A stretch of DNA of 64,000 nt from positions 3,534,001-3,598,000 of the forward strand of contig OZ253455.1 of assembly GCA_965261195.1 (NCBI GenBank), given 5' to 3'. This document shows, piece by piece, positions 19,275 through 28,346 of the stretch. Position 1 is the first letter of the stretch. The number at the start of each line of letters is the position of its first letter. The position numbers were made by a program, and so were the translations under genes. The stretch is from Bin87 sp965261195. GTDB taxonomy: Bacteria > Chloroflexota > Dehalococcoidia > Lucifugimonadales > UBA3495. The notes beneath the pieces were generated by a model. The model ran no database searches. It was not told the DNA's origin and saw nothing but the letters and a program-made list of their open reading frames with translations.

Positions 19275-21407
19275 TCAGGTGGCGGAGTGGCCGTTGGTGC
19301 GTGAGTGCAGATGGGCAGACCGGTCGGCGCAAAGTTTGGCGCGGTATCTGGCCAGCGCCAGCAGCGGCCAGGTGTTGCGGTACAGATGGTAGTTGATCAT
19401 GAACCCGGCGGAAAGTTCAGGGCCCTGAAAGCCGCGTTCGCCAGGCTGGGGGATTTTATCAACTCTGGCGCCTTTCAGGTAGCCGGGGAATCCGGTGCCG
19501 GTGAAGTAGGGTTCGTCCCACTGGCCGTCGGGGCGCTGGGTGTCCAGCAAGAACTCTACGCCGCGACGGGTGGTGGGATGGTCGGTGCGACCGGCGGCGA
19601 CGAGGGCTATGATGGCCCAGGCGGTTTGGGACGCCGTGCTGGGGCCGACGCCACGCTGGGTCGGGTCGATGTATGAGACGCAGGATTCTCCCCAACCGCC
19701 ATCATCATTTTGATGCGAGACTAGCCAGTCCATGGCGCGCCGTATGAAGGGTTGGCTCATGTCTTCGCCGATGGATTCCAGAGCGGGCAGGACGGCGCCG
19801 AGGCCATAGATGTAGTTGACGCCCCACCGACCGAACCAACTGCCATCCGGTTCCTGCTCGTAGCGGATGTAGCGGTAGGCGTCCTGGATTTTTCGTTCGT
19901 CGGGGCCGTGGCCGAGTTTTCCGTACATTTCCACCACGTGAGCGGTTACGTCGGCGCTGGATGGGTCCAGGACCTCTCCGAAGTCGCTGAACGCAAGGGC
20001 GGTGAGGTAATTGTGGTTGTTGTTCTTGTCAAAGGAGGCCCAGCCTCCGTCGCGGTTCTGCATACCGGACACCCAGGTTACGGCGCGATTGATCGCCTGC
20101 TGGCGACGTTCGTCCTCGGCGCCGGGCAGTTTAGTGAGACGCAATCCGAGTACAACCTCGGCGGTGTCATCGACATCGGGGTAGCAGTCGTTGTGGAACT
20201 CGAAGGCCCAACCACCGGGGGGGAGGTTGTTGGCCTGCACCTGCCAGTCGCCGCCGTCCAGAATTTGCTGGTCGAGGATCCAGCGGGTGGCGGCTTGCAG
20301 CATGGGGTCGTCGACCGGCACGCCGCTCTCCGCGAGGGCCTGCATAATCAGGCAAGTGTCCCACACGGGCGAGATGCAGCCTTGAATCGTCCACTGATCG
20401 CCTTTCTGGATGCCGAACCCCTCGAGTCCGCTGAAGCCGCGCTGGATTGCCGGGTGATCGTCGGCGTAACCGTAGGCACTGAGGGCAATGAGGCTGTAAA
20501 CCCAGGGTGGCTGAATGCCGCCCCAGCTGCCGTCCTGCTCCTGGTGTTCGAGAATCCAGCGTATTGCCTTGCGCTCGGCCCACCTGCGGACGGGGTTAGA
20601 CGGGAGACGGTTGTACAGAGAAACAATGCTCTTTTCGGCGAGCACCAGCAGCCTGGCGAGGTTAAAACCGGGCGGTGTGGGCAGCGAATAGTCGGTGCCT
20701 TCCGGGCCGTCGGGCAACAACTCGTCAATGGTGTGTTCGGGCGGAATCCGGCGCACGGGCTGCCGAGCCGACACAATGGACAGTGGAACGATGCAGCCGC
20801 GGGCCCAGCTGGCGAAGCGGTAGATGTTGAAGGGCGCCCAATTGGGTACGAGCAGCATTTCCGGCAGCAGCCGGGGGGTGCCGCTCCATTTCCACTGACC
20901 GAACAGCGATAGCCAGATGCGGGTAAACATCCGGACTGCCGGGAGTCCGCCGCGGTCCAGGATGAACTTGCGGGCGCGGCGCATATGGTCAGCGTCGGGA
21001 AGTTCCCCGCACAGTTTGAGGGCAAAGTAGCATTCCACGGTGGTGGAAAGGTCGCCGGGGGCGCCGTAGTAGATGGCCCAGGAACCGTCCGCGCGCTGCT
21101 TGCTGAGCAGGTAGTTGATGATGTGTCGCTCGCGGGTGGGATTGCGGCGACCCAGGAAGCGGCACAACATAACGTACTCGGCTTCCATGGTGTTGTTGGA
21201 TTCCAGCTCGGCCCACCAGTATCCGCCGGCGTATTGTTCGCCACGGAAGAATTGCTGCAAGCGAGCAATTGCCGAATCCAGGGCCGATTGAGACAGGGCC
21301 GATTGAGACAGGGCCGATTGAGACGGGGCCGATTGAGACGGGGCAGATTGAGACGGCGCAGACCCATTGGCGCGCTGTTCCGTTAGTATTTGCTGCTGCT
21401 GTACCAT
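19275..21407 (-). CDS. shc: Squalene-hopene cyclase
   Basis: The 710-residue cyclase turns squalene into hopene/hopanol on the membrane surface. The protonating motif DVDD (in YPDVDDTAEV) lies near residue 410. Several QW repeats are visible, for example QDGSWGG, QNRDGGWASF, QEPDGSWFGRWG and QNDDGGWGES. The N-terminus contains five copies of a five-residue Ser-Gln-Ser-Ala-Pro/Leu unit encoded by 15-bp tandem repeats at 21286-21360, upstream of the first conserved helix. That extension is probably disordered and length-variable. The start at 21407 lacks a clear ribosome binding site. Confidence 0.96.
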   Translation of the reverse strand: MVQQQQILTEQRANGSAPSQSAPSQSAPSQSALSQSALSQSALDSAIARLQQFFRGEQYAGGYWWAELESNNTMEAEYVMLCRFLGRRNPTRERHIINYLLSKQRADGSWAIYYGAPGDLSTTVECYFALKLCGELPDADHMRRARKFILDRGGLPAVRMFTRIWLSLFGQWKWSGTPRLLPEMLLVPNWAPFNIYRFASWARGCIVPLSIVSARQPVRRIPPEHTIDELLPDGPEGTDYSLPTPPGFNLARLLVLAEKSIVSLYNRLPSNPVRRWAERKAIRWILEHQEQDGSWGGIQPPWVYSLIALSAYGYADDHPAIQRGFSGLEGFGIQKGDQWTIQGCISPVWDTCLIMQALAESGVPVDDPMLQAATRWILDQQILDGGDWQVQANNLPPGGWAFEFHNDCYPDVDDTAEVVLGLRLTKLPGAEDERRQQAINRAVTWVSGMQNRDGGWASFDKNNNHNYLTALAFSDFGEVLDPSSADVTAHVVEMYGKLGHGPDERKIQDAYRYIRYEQEPDGSWFGRWGVNYIYGLGAVLPALESIGEDMSQPFIRRAMDWLVSHQNDDGGWGESCVSYIDPTQRGVGPSTASQTAWAIIALVAAGRTDHPTTRRGVEFLLDTQRPDGQWDEPYFTGTGFPGYLKGARVDKIPQPGERGFQGPELSAGFMINYHLYRNTWPLLALARYRAKLCADRSAHLHSRTNGHSAT
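21286..21360. repeat. 15-bp in-frame minisatellite in shc
   Basis: Five head-to-tail copies of GATTGAGACRGGGCC occupy 21286-21360, the last two with single changes. A degenerate sixth copy lies at 21271-21285. The period is a multiple of three, so copy-number change would not break the cyclase frame. Confidence 0.9.
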
Positions 21408-21429
21408 TGGCGTCCGGTATTATCAAAAT

Positions 21430-22485
21430 CTAACGGTTATCTGGCAAGTATCCGTGATCGGTGAACCAGCGTATCGCTTTTTCCAGTGCGGATTCCACCG
21501 AATTTTGCGGCATACCGAGCTGGGTGATTGCCTTGTGGCTGGAAACGTACATCGGGCGTTGGGACACCTTGATGCCTTCCACCGGGATGGTGGGCTGGCG
21601 GTGCATGATGCCGCCTTCCACCGCCTGGTCGAGATAGGCCGCGCCCATGACCAGCCAGTAGGGGAACCGCCAACGCGGAACGCGCCGCCCCGTGATGTCG
21701 GCCAGCATCGCGAAAATCTGCTGCAGCGTGAGGTTGCGGCTGCCCAGGATGTAACGTTGACCGGGTTCTCCGCGCTCCATCGCCAGGATGTGCCCCTCGG
21801 CCACATCGGCAACGTCCACCAGGTTGAGGCCGGTGTCGAGGTAGCCGGGGATACGGCCGCGGGCGAAGTCCAGGGGAATGCGTCCGGTTGGCGTGGGTTT
21901 GACATCCCACTTGCCGACCGGAGCGCAGGGGTTGACTACGACCACCGGCAGACCGTTTCCGTTGGCTTGCAGGGCCAGCTGCTCGGACTGGTACTTGGAG
22001 CGTTTGTAATGTCCGACCAGATGCGACGGGTCCAGCGGCGTGTTTTCATCTCCCAAAATATCAGGGTCACCCAACGCGGCGGCGTTGCCCAGCCTGGTTG
22101 AGTCGATGCTGCCGCTGGGTTCCTGGGGCAAGCCGATGGTTGAAACCGAGCTGGTAAACACCACGCGCTCAACGCCGGCTTCCTGGGCGGCGGTCAGGAT
22201 GTTGCGCGTGCCTTCCACGTTGGAACGGTAAATATCGGCGGGGTGGCGGGCCCAGAACGAGTAGGTGGCAGCGCAGTGGTACACGAACCGGCATCCGGCG
22301 ATGGCGCGTCGCAGCGAGTCGACGTCCAGCAGGTCGCCGGAGCAGCGCTGGATTGAAGTATCCTGAATCGTCGCTTCGTTGGCTCCGGAGCGGACGAGGG
22401 CGCGCACGTGGTCGCCGCGCTTCCAGAGCGCGCGGGCGACATTGCCGCCGACGAATCCGGTGGCGCCGGTTATCAGGCTGGTCAC
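21430..22485 (-). CDS. hpnA: Hopanoid-associated sugar epimerase HpnA
   Basis: The 351-residue extended SDR starts at GTG 22485, overlapping the hpnG stop in the arrangement GTGA. It has the NAD motif TGATGFVGGNVARAL at the N-terminus, VFTSSVSTIG as the catalytic-Ser strand, and HYKRSKYQSEQ supplying Tyr and Lys. HpnA is a conserved hopanoid-cluster protein of undefined chemistry. A longer frame from 22548 is rejected because it only adds antisense-like residues inside hpnG. It lies between hpnG and shc. Confidence 0.92.
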   Translation of the reverse strand: MTSLITGATGFVGGNVARALWKRGDHVRALVRSGANEATIQDTSIQRCSGDLLDVDSLRRAIAGCRFVYHCAATYSFWARHPADIYRSNVEGTRNILTAAQEAGVERVVFTSSVSTIGLPQEPSGSIDSTRLGNAAALGDPDILGDENTPLDPSHLVGHYKRSKYQSEQLALQANGNGLPVVVVNPCAPVGKWDVKPTPTGRIPLDFARGRIPGYLDTGLNLVDVADVAEGHILAMERGEPGQRYILGSRNLTLQQIFAMLADITGRRVPRWRFPYWLVMGAAYLDQAVEGGIMHRQPTIPVEGIKVSQRPMYVSSHKAITQLGMPQNSVESALEKAIRWFTDHGYLPDNR

Positions 22486-23336
22486 GCGTTGGCCGCCGTT
22501 GTGAGCGGTTGCGCAGGCGGCCGGGAGTTTACGAAGTCCGCGACGCACCGGGTGAGACTGCGGCGGGCGACCCGAGCCTGGCGGGCGAGCTTGGTCAGCC
22601 GGAGCAGGTGGTGGGGGTGGGTAACGGCGCCCATGGCGACCGAAGCCGGGTTGCCGGCGGTGAGGTAGCCGGGGAGCGCCTCATCGGCGGTGTCGAGTAC
22701 CACGCGAATGGAGGCGAAGGGGATACTGGCATCGGCTGCTACCTCGGCGGCCCAATAGTCCTCCATGTTCACCGAGGCTGCGCCCAGCGATTGCCGGTGT
22801 GCGGCTTTCGTGGCAGTGTCGGCAATCGTGAGCACGGTGGATGATGGTTGGGTGTTTATGCTGCCATCGTGACGGCGGGCCACGGCGCAGAGGGCCGAAT
22901 GCAAGTTGGGGTCGGCCGGGATTTCGCCAGGTTGGTCGGACAGTCGGAAGGACGTGGCGATGTGCAGGTCGCCGGTATGGAGGGTTGGATCAGCGGCTCC
23001 GCAGAATCCGACCATCAGCATTGCATCCGGCGCATCCGGTATGGCTCCAGGGAACATGGCATCGACAAACGTGGCAATGGATCGCTTGGCAGCCAGCTGT
23101 TTGACGGCAATCGTGGCTAGGCTGTGCAACGTGGCTTGCCGTCCGATGCCGGTGACGTGCAGCGAGACGTGAGTATGCTGTGGCGATCCGACGTGTCGCC
23201 GGATGCCGGTGAGTTCGGTGGCCATGGGCGCGAGGATTGCCAGCATCGCAGGACGTTCCGTAGGAGGCGGAGGGTTAGTCACCACGGCGAGGGGCAAGCG
23301 CCGCATTTGGCGGTTGCGGCTTGGGTCAACCGACAC
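22482..23336 (-). CDS. hpnG: Adenosylhopane nucleosidase HpnG
   Basis: The protein resembles the purine/MTA nucleosidase fold: LAILAPMATEL at the start, VGFCGAADP, and SVNMEDYWAAEVAADASIPFASIRVVLDTADEALP with the substrate Met-Glu and Asp. HpnG releases adenine from adenosylhopane, leaving ribosylhopane. GTG 23336 overlaps the hpnH stop and has a GGCGG site, so it is taken as start (284 residues). ATG 23246, just before the conserved core, is a plausible shorter start. Confidence 0.88.
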   Translation of the reverse strand: MSVDPSRNRQMRRLPLAVVTNPPPPTERPAMLAILAPMATELTGIRRHVGSPQHTHVSLHVTGIGRQATLHSLATIAVKQLAAKRSIATFVDAMFPGAIPDAPDAMLMVGFCGAADPTLHTGDLHIATSFRLSDQPGEIPADPNLHSALCAVARRHDGSINTQPSSTVLTIADTATKAAHRQSLGAASVNMEDYWAAEVAADASIPFASIRVVLDTADEALPGYLTAGNPASVAMGAVTHPHHLLRLTKLARQARVARRSLTRCVADFVNSRPPAQPLTTAANA

Positions 23337-24402
23337 TGATGCCGCCCCGGTGAGCGGAGCCGGACTTGACGAGGGTTACCCAGTCTTTGGGTTTGCCGAT
23401 GGCGTTGAAGATGGTGGCCGACTCGAAACCGCAGTGCATCATGCAATTTGCGCAGCGCGGGTCGCGTCCAACGCCGTACTGCTCTTCCCAGAGCTGGGGC
23501 TCGTAGAGGTCTTCCACATTGTCGGTGTGCTCATCGGCCAGGGGGTAGCAGGGCTTGCGCCACCCCATCACGGTGTAGGTGGGGTTGGACCAGGCGGTGC
23601 ACTGGTACTCGCGTTCGCCCCGCAGGAAGTTGAGGTACAGCGGGTTGTTGTAGAGCCGCATCCCATCCGTGCGGGCCGGGTCCAGCAGGTTGCGGAACAC
23701 GTTGCGAGATTCCTGCCGAGTCAGGAACAGGTCCTGATCGGGTGCGTCCTCGAAGTCATAGCCGGGTGAAATCATTGATCCCTCAACGCCGAGGTCGCTG
23801 ACGTAGCGGAACATTTCGCGCAGGTCGTCCACATCGCTGTTGCGGAACACGGTGGTGTTGGTACAAACCCGATAACCCTGCTCGACGGCCAGCTGGATGC
23901 CATCAATGGCGCGGCGAAACACACCGGAGCGGGCCACCGATTCATCGTGCTTTGCTTCCATGCCATCCATGTGTATGACCCAGCAAAAGTATTTGGACGG
24001 CGGGATTTTCTTGAGCATTCGCTCGAGGAGCAGAGCGTTGGTGCAGCAGTAGACGAAGTATTTTTCGGCCACCAGCGCGTTGATTATCTGGTCGATATGC
24101 GGGTGGATGGTGGGTTCGCCGCCGGCGATGGAAACGATGGGAGCGCCGGCTTTGTGCACCGCATCGAGGGCTTCAGCGACGGGCATCATTTTGTCCAGAA
24201 CGCCGCGGTATTCGCGGATGCGCCCGCAGCCAACGCAGGCCAGGTTACACATTTCCAGCGGCTCCAGCATGGTTACGAGAGGGAACCGTTTGCGTCCCCG
24301 CAGGCGGTTTTTGAGGATGTACCAACCCGTCTTCACCCCCAGTTCCAGAGGGCGTTTCGCCGGTTTGACGGCGGCGGGTTGGTCTTTCAGGGTTTGCGCC
24401 AT
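23326..24402 (-). CDS. hpnH: Adenosylhopane synthase HpnH (radical SAM)
   Basis: The 358-residue radical SAM enzyme carries CNLACVGC (Cys52, 56, 59), the cluster-binding motif in the CxxxCxxC spacing typical of HpnH, plus the SIAGGEPTIHP segment. It adds a 5'-deoxyadenosyl group to hopene, the first step of side-chain formation; HpnG acts next. It is second in the run, after the prenyl synthase. A SPASM-like tail has C-x2-C spaced cysteines (RCANCMMHC). Motifs and position make this secure. Confidence 0.96.
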   Translation of the reverse strand: MAQTLKDQPAAVKPAKRPLELGVKTGWYILKNRLRGRKRFPLVTMLEPLEMCNLACVGCGRIREYRGVLDKMMPVAEALDAVHKAGAPIVSIAGGEPTIHPHIDQIINALVAEKYFVYCCTNALLLERMLKKIPPSKYFCWVIHMDGMEAKHDESVARSGVFRRAIDGIQLAVEQGYRVCTNTTVFRNSDVDDLREMFRYVSDLGVEGSMISPGYDFEDAPDQDLFLTRQESRNVFRNLLDPARTDGMRLYNNPLYLNFLRGEREYQCTAWSNPTYTVMGWRKPCYPLADEHTDNVEDLYEPQLWEEQYGVGRDPRCANCMMHCGFESATIFNAIGKPKDWVTLVKSGSAHRGGISVG

Positions 24403-24480
24403 TTGGGGTCTCCCGTTAGTTATCCGTTTGTAACTGTCTATGAGCGGATCCGCGCTGCCAGTGCGCCGTCGGCAACCGGG

Positions 24481-25590
24481 CTAGAACAGACGGTGGGCGA
24501 GAAAGTCAACGAGATTTTCGGCGTCCTGCGTTGCCCAGGGCGGTAGTTCGAGCATTGCCAAAGCTGCGCGGGCTTCGTCGGCGGTTACTTCGGTGAGGTG
24601 GTCGGTGTGGCCGGCGGCGCCGATTTCGTGCAGCACTTCCATAACTTGGTCGACATCTGATTCGTCCAGAGATTCCTGGGAGTAGATACGGAGCAACTCG
24701 GAGCGGGCGGCGCCGGCGGCTTCCTGAAAGGCGAACACAATCGGGTAGCTCTTTTTGCGTTGCACGATGTCGCTGTCGGTGGACTTGCCGGTGACGGCCT
24801 CGTCCCCCCAGATGCCGAGATAGTCATCGCGGATCTGGAACAGGCGGCCTACGGAGCGTCCGAAGCGTGCGACGCCGCTGATGGTTGCTGCGTCGTCGGT
24901 GGCGATGGTGGCCCCGATTTCCATGCCGCACCGGATGAGCGCGCCGGTTTTAAGGGCAATCATGTCCAGATATTCGTCGGCGGTGATGGTGTCGCGCTGC
25001 TCGAATTGCAGGTCGCGGCACTGGCCTTCGATCATATCCAGATAGCTGTCCGTAAGCAGACTGGACACGCGTATGGCGGTGTTGGCGGGGATGGCGTCAT
25101 TGAACCCAAGGGTGGCCAGGTCGCCCAGGGATTGCATCGCATTGCCGGCGACCAGGGCCCGTGGCGTGCCCCAGAGCGCCCACACGGTCGGTTGGTGGCG
25201 GCGTTCATAACCCTCATCCTGAATGTCATCGTGAACGAGGGAGAAGTTGTGGATGAGCTCCAGGGCGGCGGCAGCCGGGGCGGCATGACCGGGTTCACCC
25301 CGCAGGGCCTCGCAGGCGAAGATGCAGAGGGTGGGACGCAGCGCCTTGCCCTGGGATGCGGGTGTGGCCGAAGGTACTCCGTTGCGGTCCGACCAGCCGA
25401 GATGGTATCGGAGCCGGCTGTATACGACGTGCTGCTCAGCGGGCGGGACGCTTCCGGCCATCGCCTGTTCCACGTGGGAACGGTAGCGGTCGAACATTCC
25501 CGGCAAAGCCGGGCCGATGCTTGGCGAGGTGGTGGGAGGCTGACGACTCGGTTGTTGAGACGCCGCCGCAGCGGTTGGTGATGTGCCCAT
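24481..25590 (-). CDS. Polyprenyl diphosphate synthase
   Basis: The 369-residue trans-prenyltransferase has the first aspartate-rich motif DDIQDE at residues 121-126, preceded by ELIHNFSLVH, and the second DDYLGIWGDE, followed by GKSTDSDI and KKSYP. It supplies farnesyl or geranylgeranyl diphosphate; chain length cannot be read, but its position at the head of the hopanoid run suggests farnesyl diphosphate for HpnD. The N-terminal 30 residues are low-complexity. A promoter with perfect -35 lies about 90 bp upstream. Confidence 0.93.
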   Translation of the reverse strand: MGTSPTAAAASQQPSRQPPTTSPSIGPALPGMFDRYRSHVEQAMAGSVPPAEQHVVYSRLRYHLGWSDRNGVPSATPASQGKALRPTLCIFACEALRGEPGHAAPAAAALELIHNFSLVHDDIQDEGYERRHQPTVWALWGTPRALVAGNAMQSLGDLATLGFNDAIPANTAIRVSSLLTDSYLDMIEGQCRDLQFEQRDTITADEYLDMIALKTGALIRCGMEIGATIATDDAATISGVARFGRSVGRLFQIRDDYLGIWGDEAVTGKSTDSDIVQRKKSYPIVFAFQEAAGAARSELLRIYSQESLDESDVDQVMEVLHEIGAAGHTDHLTEVTADEARAALAMLELPPWATQDAENLVDFLAHRLF

Positions 25591-25678
25591 GGTGTGTGTG
25601 GCCTGCCGAACAGTGGAATTGGAGGGGCAGCGCGGCGCGCCGTGTAACAGAAGGGGCTATGTGTGCCAACAATGACAG

Positions 25679-25707
25679 AATGTAACCAACTGCAATCCGA
25701 CTGTCAA
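25679..25707 (-). promoter_or_regulatory. Promoter of the hopanoid operon
   Basis: On the minus strand TTGACA (25707-25702) and TACATT (25684-25679) are 17 bases apart. It is the only good promoter seen upstream of the thirteen-gene run and lies in the 204-bp gap before the M20 peptidase gene. Confidence 0.55.
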
Positions 25708-25794
25708 GCAACGCGGATTGCGCCACCGGGGAAATCACCCCCGGCAATGTCGGACGGTTGTGTGGGCGGGGCGGATGTTTGCCCGACCCGCCAA

Positions 25795-26898
25795 TCAGGC
25801 GGCGGTGATGAACGCCTGGCAGGCGCGGGCGCCGTCGAACACTTCGCTGAGGCTGGCGGTTTCGCGGGTGGTGTGGAAATCGCGGACGCCGATGCCGACG
25901 GGTAGCGCGACGATGCCATGCTCGAAGAACACGTTGGAATCTGAGCCGCCGCCGGTGGTTTCCAGCGCCGGTGTGAGTCCGATGTGGGTTACGGCGCGGG
26001 CGATGTCGGTTAGCGCCGGGTGATCGTGGGGCACCTGGTAGGCGCGGTACTGGCTCCAGATGTTCAGGTCGATTTGGGCGTTGGGGAACAGTTGGCCGGC
26101 CTGGTCGAAGGCGCGGTGGAATTCCCGGGTGTAATTATCCAGCTTGGCCTGGTCGCGGGAGCGGATTTCGCCGTCCAGGAAAGCAGATTCGGGCACGATG
26201 TTGCGCTTGAGGCCGCCGTTGAGCACTCCGATGTTGCTGGTGGTTTCATGGTCAATGCGACCGAGGGGCAGCCTGGTGAGGATGTGGGCCGCAACGAGCA
26301 GGGCCGACGTGCCGTTTTCCGGTTCCAACCCAGCGTGAGCGGCAACGCCGGTGATGTTGCACTGCACGATGTTCTGCGCCGGAGCGCCCACGCAGATACG
26401 GCTGACCGGGCCCTCGCCGTCGAACACCATGCCGGTGGTGGCCTTGATGAGCGAATAATCCAGGTTGCGGGCGCCATTCAGCCCGCCTTCCTCAGCGCGG
26501 GAGAACACGACCTGCACGGGTCGGCGCGGTTGGCCGGATTCGATGGCGGCGACCAGGCCCTCCATCACGATGGCAATTCCGGCTTTGCAATCGCCACCGA
26601 GGATAGTAGTGCCGTCTGAGCGCAGGGTGTCGCCGTTGGCGTCCAGGGTTGGCTTGATGCCCCGGCCAGGTTCCACAGTGTCCATGTGGGCAGACAGCAG
26701 CAGGGCGTCGGGACCGACGGATTGCGAAGTGCCGGCAAGGTCGGCGATGAGGTTGCCGTAATCATCGTGGCGCACTACAGCGCCCAAATCGGTAAGCCAA
26801 CGGGTGAGGTGGGCATCAATGGCGTCCTCCTCTCCGGTGGGGCTGTCGATGTGGATCAGATCGATGAGTGAACGGGTGAGGCGGTCGCGGTCGGGCAT
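25795..26898 (-). CDS. M20-type metallopeptidase (PepT-like)
   Basis: The 367-residue protein matches PepT-like M20 peptidases. Zinc-binding and catalytic residues appear in LLLSAHMDTVEPG, then GGDCKAG with the bridging Asp, FSRAEEGGLNGAR with the general base Glu pair, MVFDGEG, and the last His in VRDFHTTRE. The middle part is a lid-domain insertion with VAAHAGLEPENGTSA. It should remove N-terminal residues from peptides or deacylate amino-acid derivatives. No signal peptide. It is transcribed away from the Septu-like pair. Confidence 0.9.
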   Translation of the reverse strand: MPDRDRLTRSLIDLIHIDSPTGEEDAIDAHLTRWLTDLGAVVRHDDYGNLIADLAGTSQSVGPDALLLSAHMDTVEPGRGIKPTLDANGDTLRSDGTTILGGDCKAGIAIVMEGLVAAIESGQPRRPVQVVFSRAEEGGLNGARNLDYSLIKATTGMVFDGEGPVSRICVGAPAQNIVQCNITGVAAHAGLEPENGTSALLVAAHILTRLPLGRIDHETTSNIGVLNGGLKRNIVPESAFLDGEIRSRDQAKLDNYTREFHRAFDQAGQLFPNAQIDLNIWSQYRAYQVPHDHPALTDIARAVTHIGLTPALETTGGGSDSNVFFEHGIVALPVGIGVRDFHTTRETASLSEVFDGARACQAFITAA

Positions 26899-26993
26899 GG
26901 GGAGGCTCCTGGGTTGGTGGGTTGGGGATGATAGCGGGTGTGGTATATTCGGAGATGATACAGGCGATTATTGCCCGGTGTGAAGGTGCTACG

Positions 26994-28343
26994 ATGGCTA
27001 TAAAATCGTTGGAACTGGAGAATGTGGGGCCGTTCCGGTTCCATGCCGCCGCAGTCCCTGGTACGAGCGATTTCAAGGTTCGTATTGAGTTTGATAAAAA
27101 CGTCAATCTGTTCATCGGCCCCAACAATGTCGGTAAATCTACCATCCTACAGGCGGTCAATTTGCTGACCGAGTGCTGGACTGAGAATTTCGCCGAGCGC
27201 TACCTAGAGTCTGTGGGTTTCCCGCGAGAGGCTAATTTTGCCACCGTGGCTATGGAATGGCATGACGGGCAACATCAGAGTTTGCGATTTGAGAGCAACT
27301 ACGGTGTCCTGTATGACGTTATGCGCGCACTTGCTGCTAAAGTCGTTGCTAACCGTAGAGTGGATAACATTCGCAGGAATGTGCAGCTAAATCCGCGGGG
27401 CACCCGGCGGTCGGCCGCCGCAGATATGGCAAGGGAGCAGGTAGGGTATATGCACTACCTAGACCCGGCAATGTCCCCGGGCAACTGTAACTATGCTGAA
27501 TGGGAGAATCATAAGCGCAACGATTTCGGGTATGTTGGGTATGCTACGCATACTGACTACAGCCTGCAAAATCCGGAGAACCTTGCTACTTATAAGCAGG
27601 GCCGCAGCGCGTTTGAACGTGAAGTGTACTTCACCATTTCGCGGATTGCCGCACAAATTATGTACGGATTCCCTATACAGCTCTCCGGTTTCAGAGAAAG
27701 GCAACGGGATATAGTTGCTGTCCAAACTACTGATGGTCAGGTAGAGTTTTCCGATTTGAGCCTGGGCACACGATACGCGCTCACTTGGATAATCCAGTTC
27801 ATTGACAGCTTTGCTCAGCGATATAAAGGAGATGCTGATTGGCGTGAGCGGCCGGGCATTTTAATAATTGACGAAGTTGACGCGCACCTGCATCCTTCTT
27901 GGCAACGGCGAATTATACCGACACTGATAGAATATTTCCCCAACGTGCAGATTTTCGCCAGCACTCACTCGCCGATGATGGTGGCAGGATTGAAAGCCGG
28001 GCAAGTGCATTTGCTCAAACGGGATGAGACTGGCACGGTGGTATGGTCGCGCAACGAGCAGGACATCATCGGCTGGACGGCGGATGAGATTTACCGGACG
28101 TTTATGGGGATTGACGACCCGACGGACGAGCGGACGGCGCGACACGCCGAGGAGTTGCGACTGCTGCGGGACAAGGACTCACTGACGCCGGAAGAACAGG
28201 AACGAATGCAGGAATTGCGGCGGCTGGTGAATGAGGATTTGCTGGCCGGGGGGCATATCAACGCGCAACGAGAACGTTACGCTGGCTTGATGGAGCAGTT
28301 TCTGCGTTCTCGTATGAATGACTTGTCGCAGGACGGGGCGTAG
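26994..28343 (+). CDS. AAA ATPase, PtuA-like (Septu defence)
   Basis: The 449-residue protein is an ABC/AAA_21-type ATPase with Walker A GPNNVGKST at 42-50, Walker B LIIDEVDAHLHP near 287-298, and ASTHSP near 323. No TOPRIM domain follows, which separates it from OLD nucleases. Four bases after its stop begins an HNH nuclease gene, the organisation of Septu (PtuA-PtuB) anti-phage systems. The start at 26994 matches the conserved MAIKSLELENVGPF; 26922 would add 24 unlikely residues. Composition is noticeably more AT-rich than the flanks, consistent with lateral gain. Confidence 0.85.
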   Translation: MAIKSLELENVGPFRFHAAAVPGTSDFKVRIEFDKNVNLFIGPNNVGKSTILQAVNLLTECWTENFAERYLESVGFPREANFATVAMEWHDGQHQSLRFESNYGVLYDVMRALAAKVVANRRVDNIRRNVQLNPRGTRRSAAADMAREQVGYMHYLDPAMSPGNCNYAEWENHKRNDFGYVGYATHTDYSLQNPENLATYKQGRSAFEREVYFTISRIAAQIMYGFPIQLSGFRERQRDIVAVQTTDGQVEFSDLSLGTRYALTWIIQFIDSFAQRYKGDADWRERPGILIIDEVDAHLHPSWQRRIIPTLIEYFPNVQIFASTHSPMMVAGLKAGQVHLLKRDETGTVVWSRNEQDIIGWTADEIYRTFMGIDDPTDERTARHAEELRLLRDKDSLTPEEQERMQELRRLVNEDLLAGGHINAQRERYAGLMEQFLRSRMNDLSQDGA

Positions 28344-28346
28344 GGG

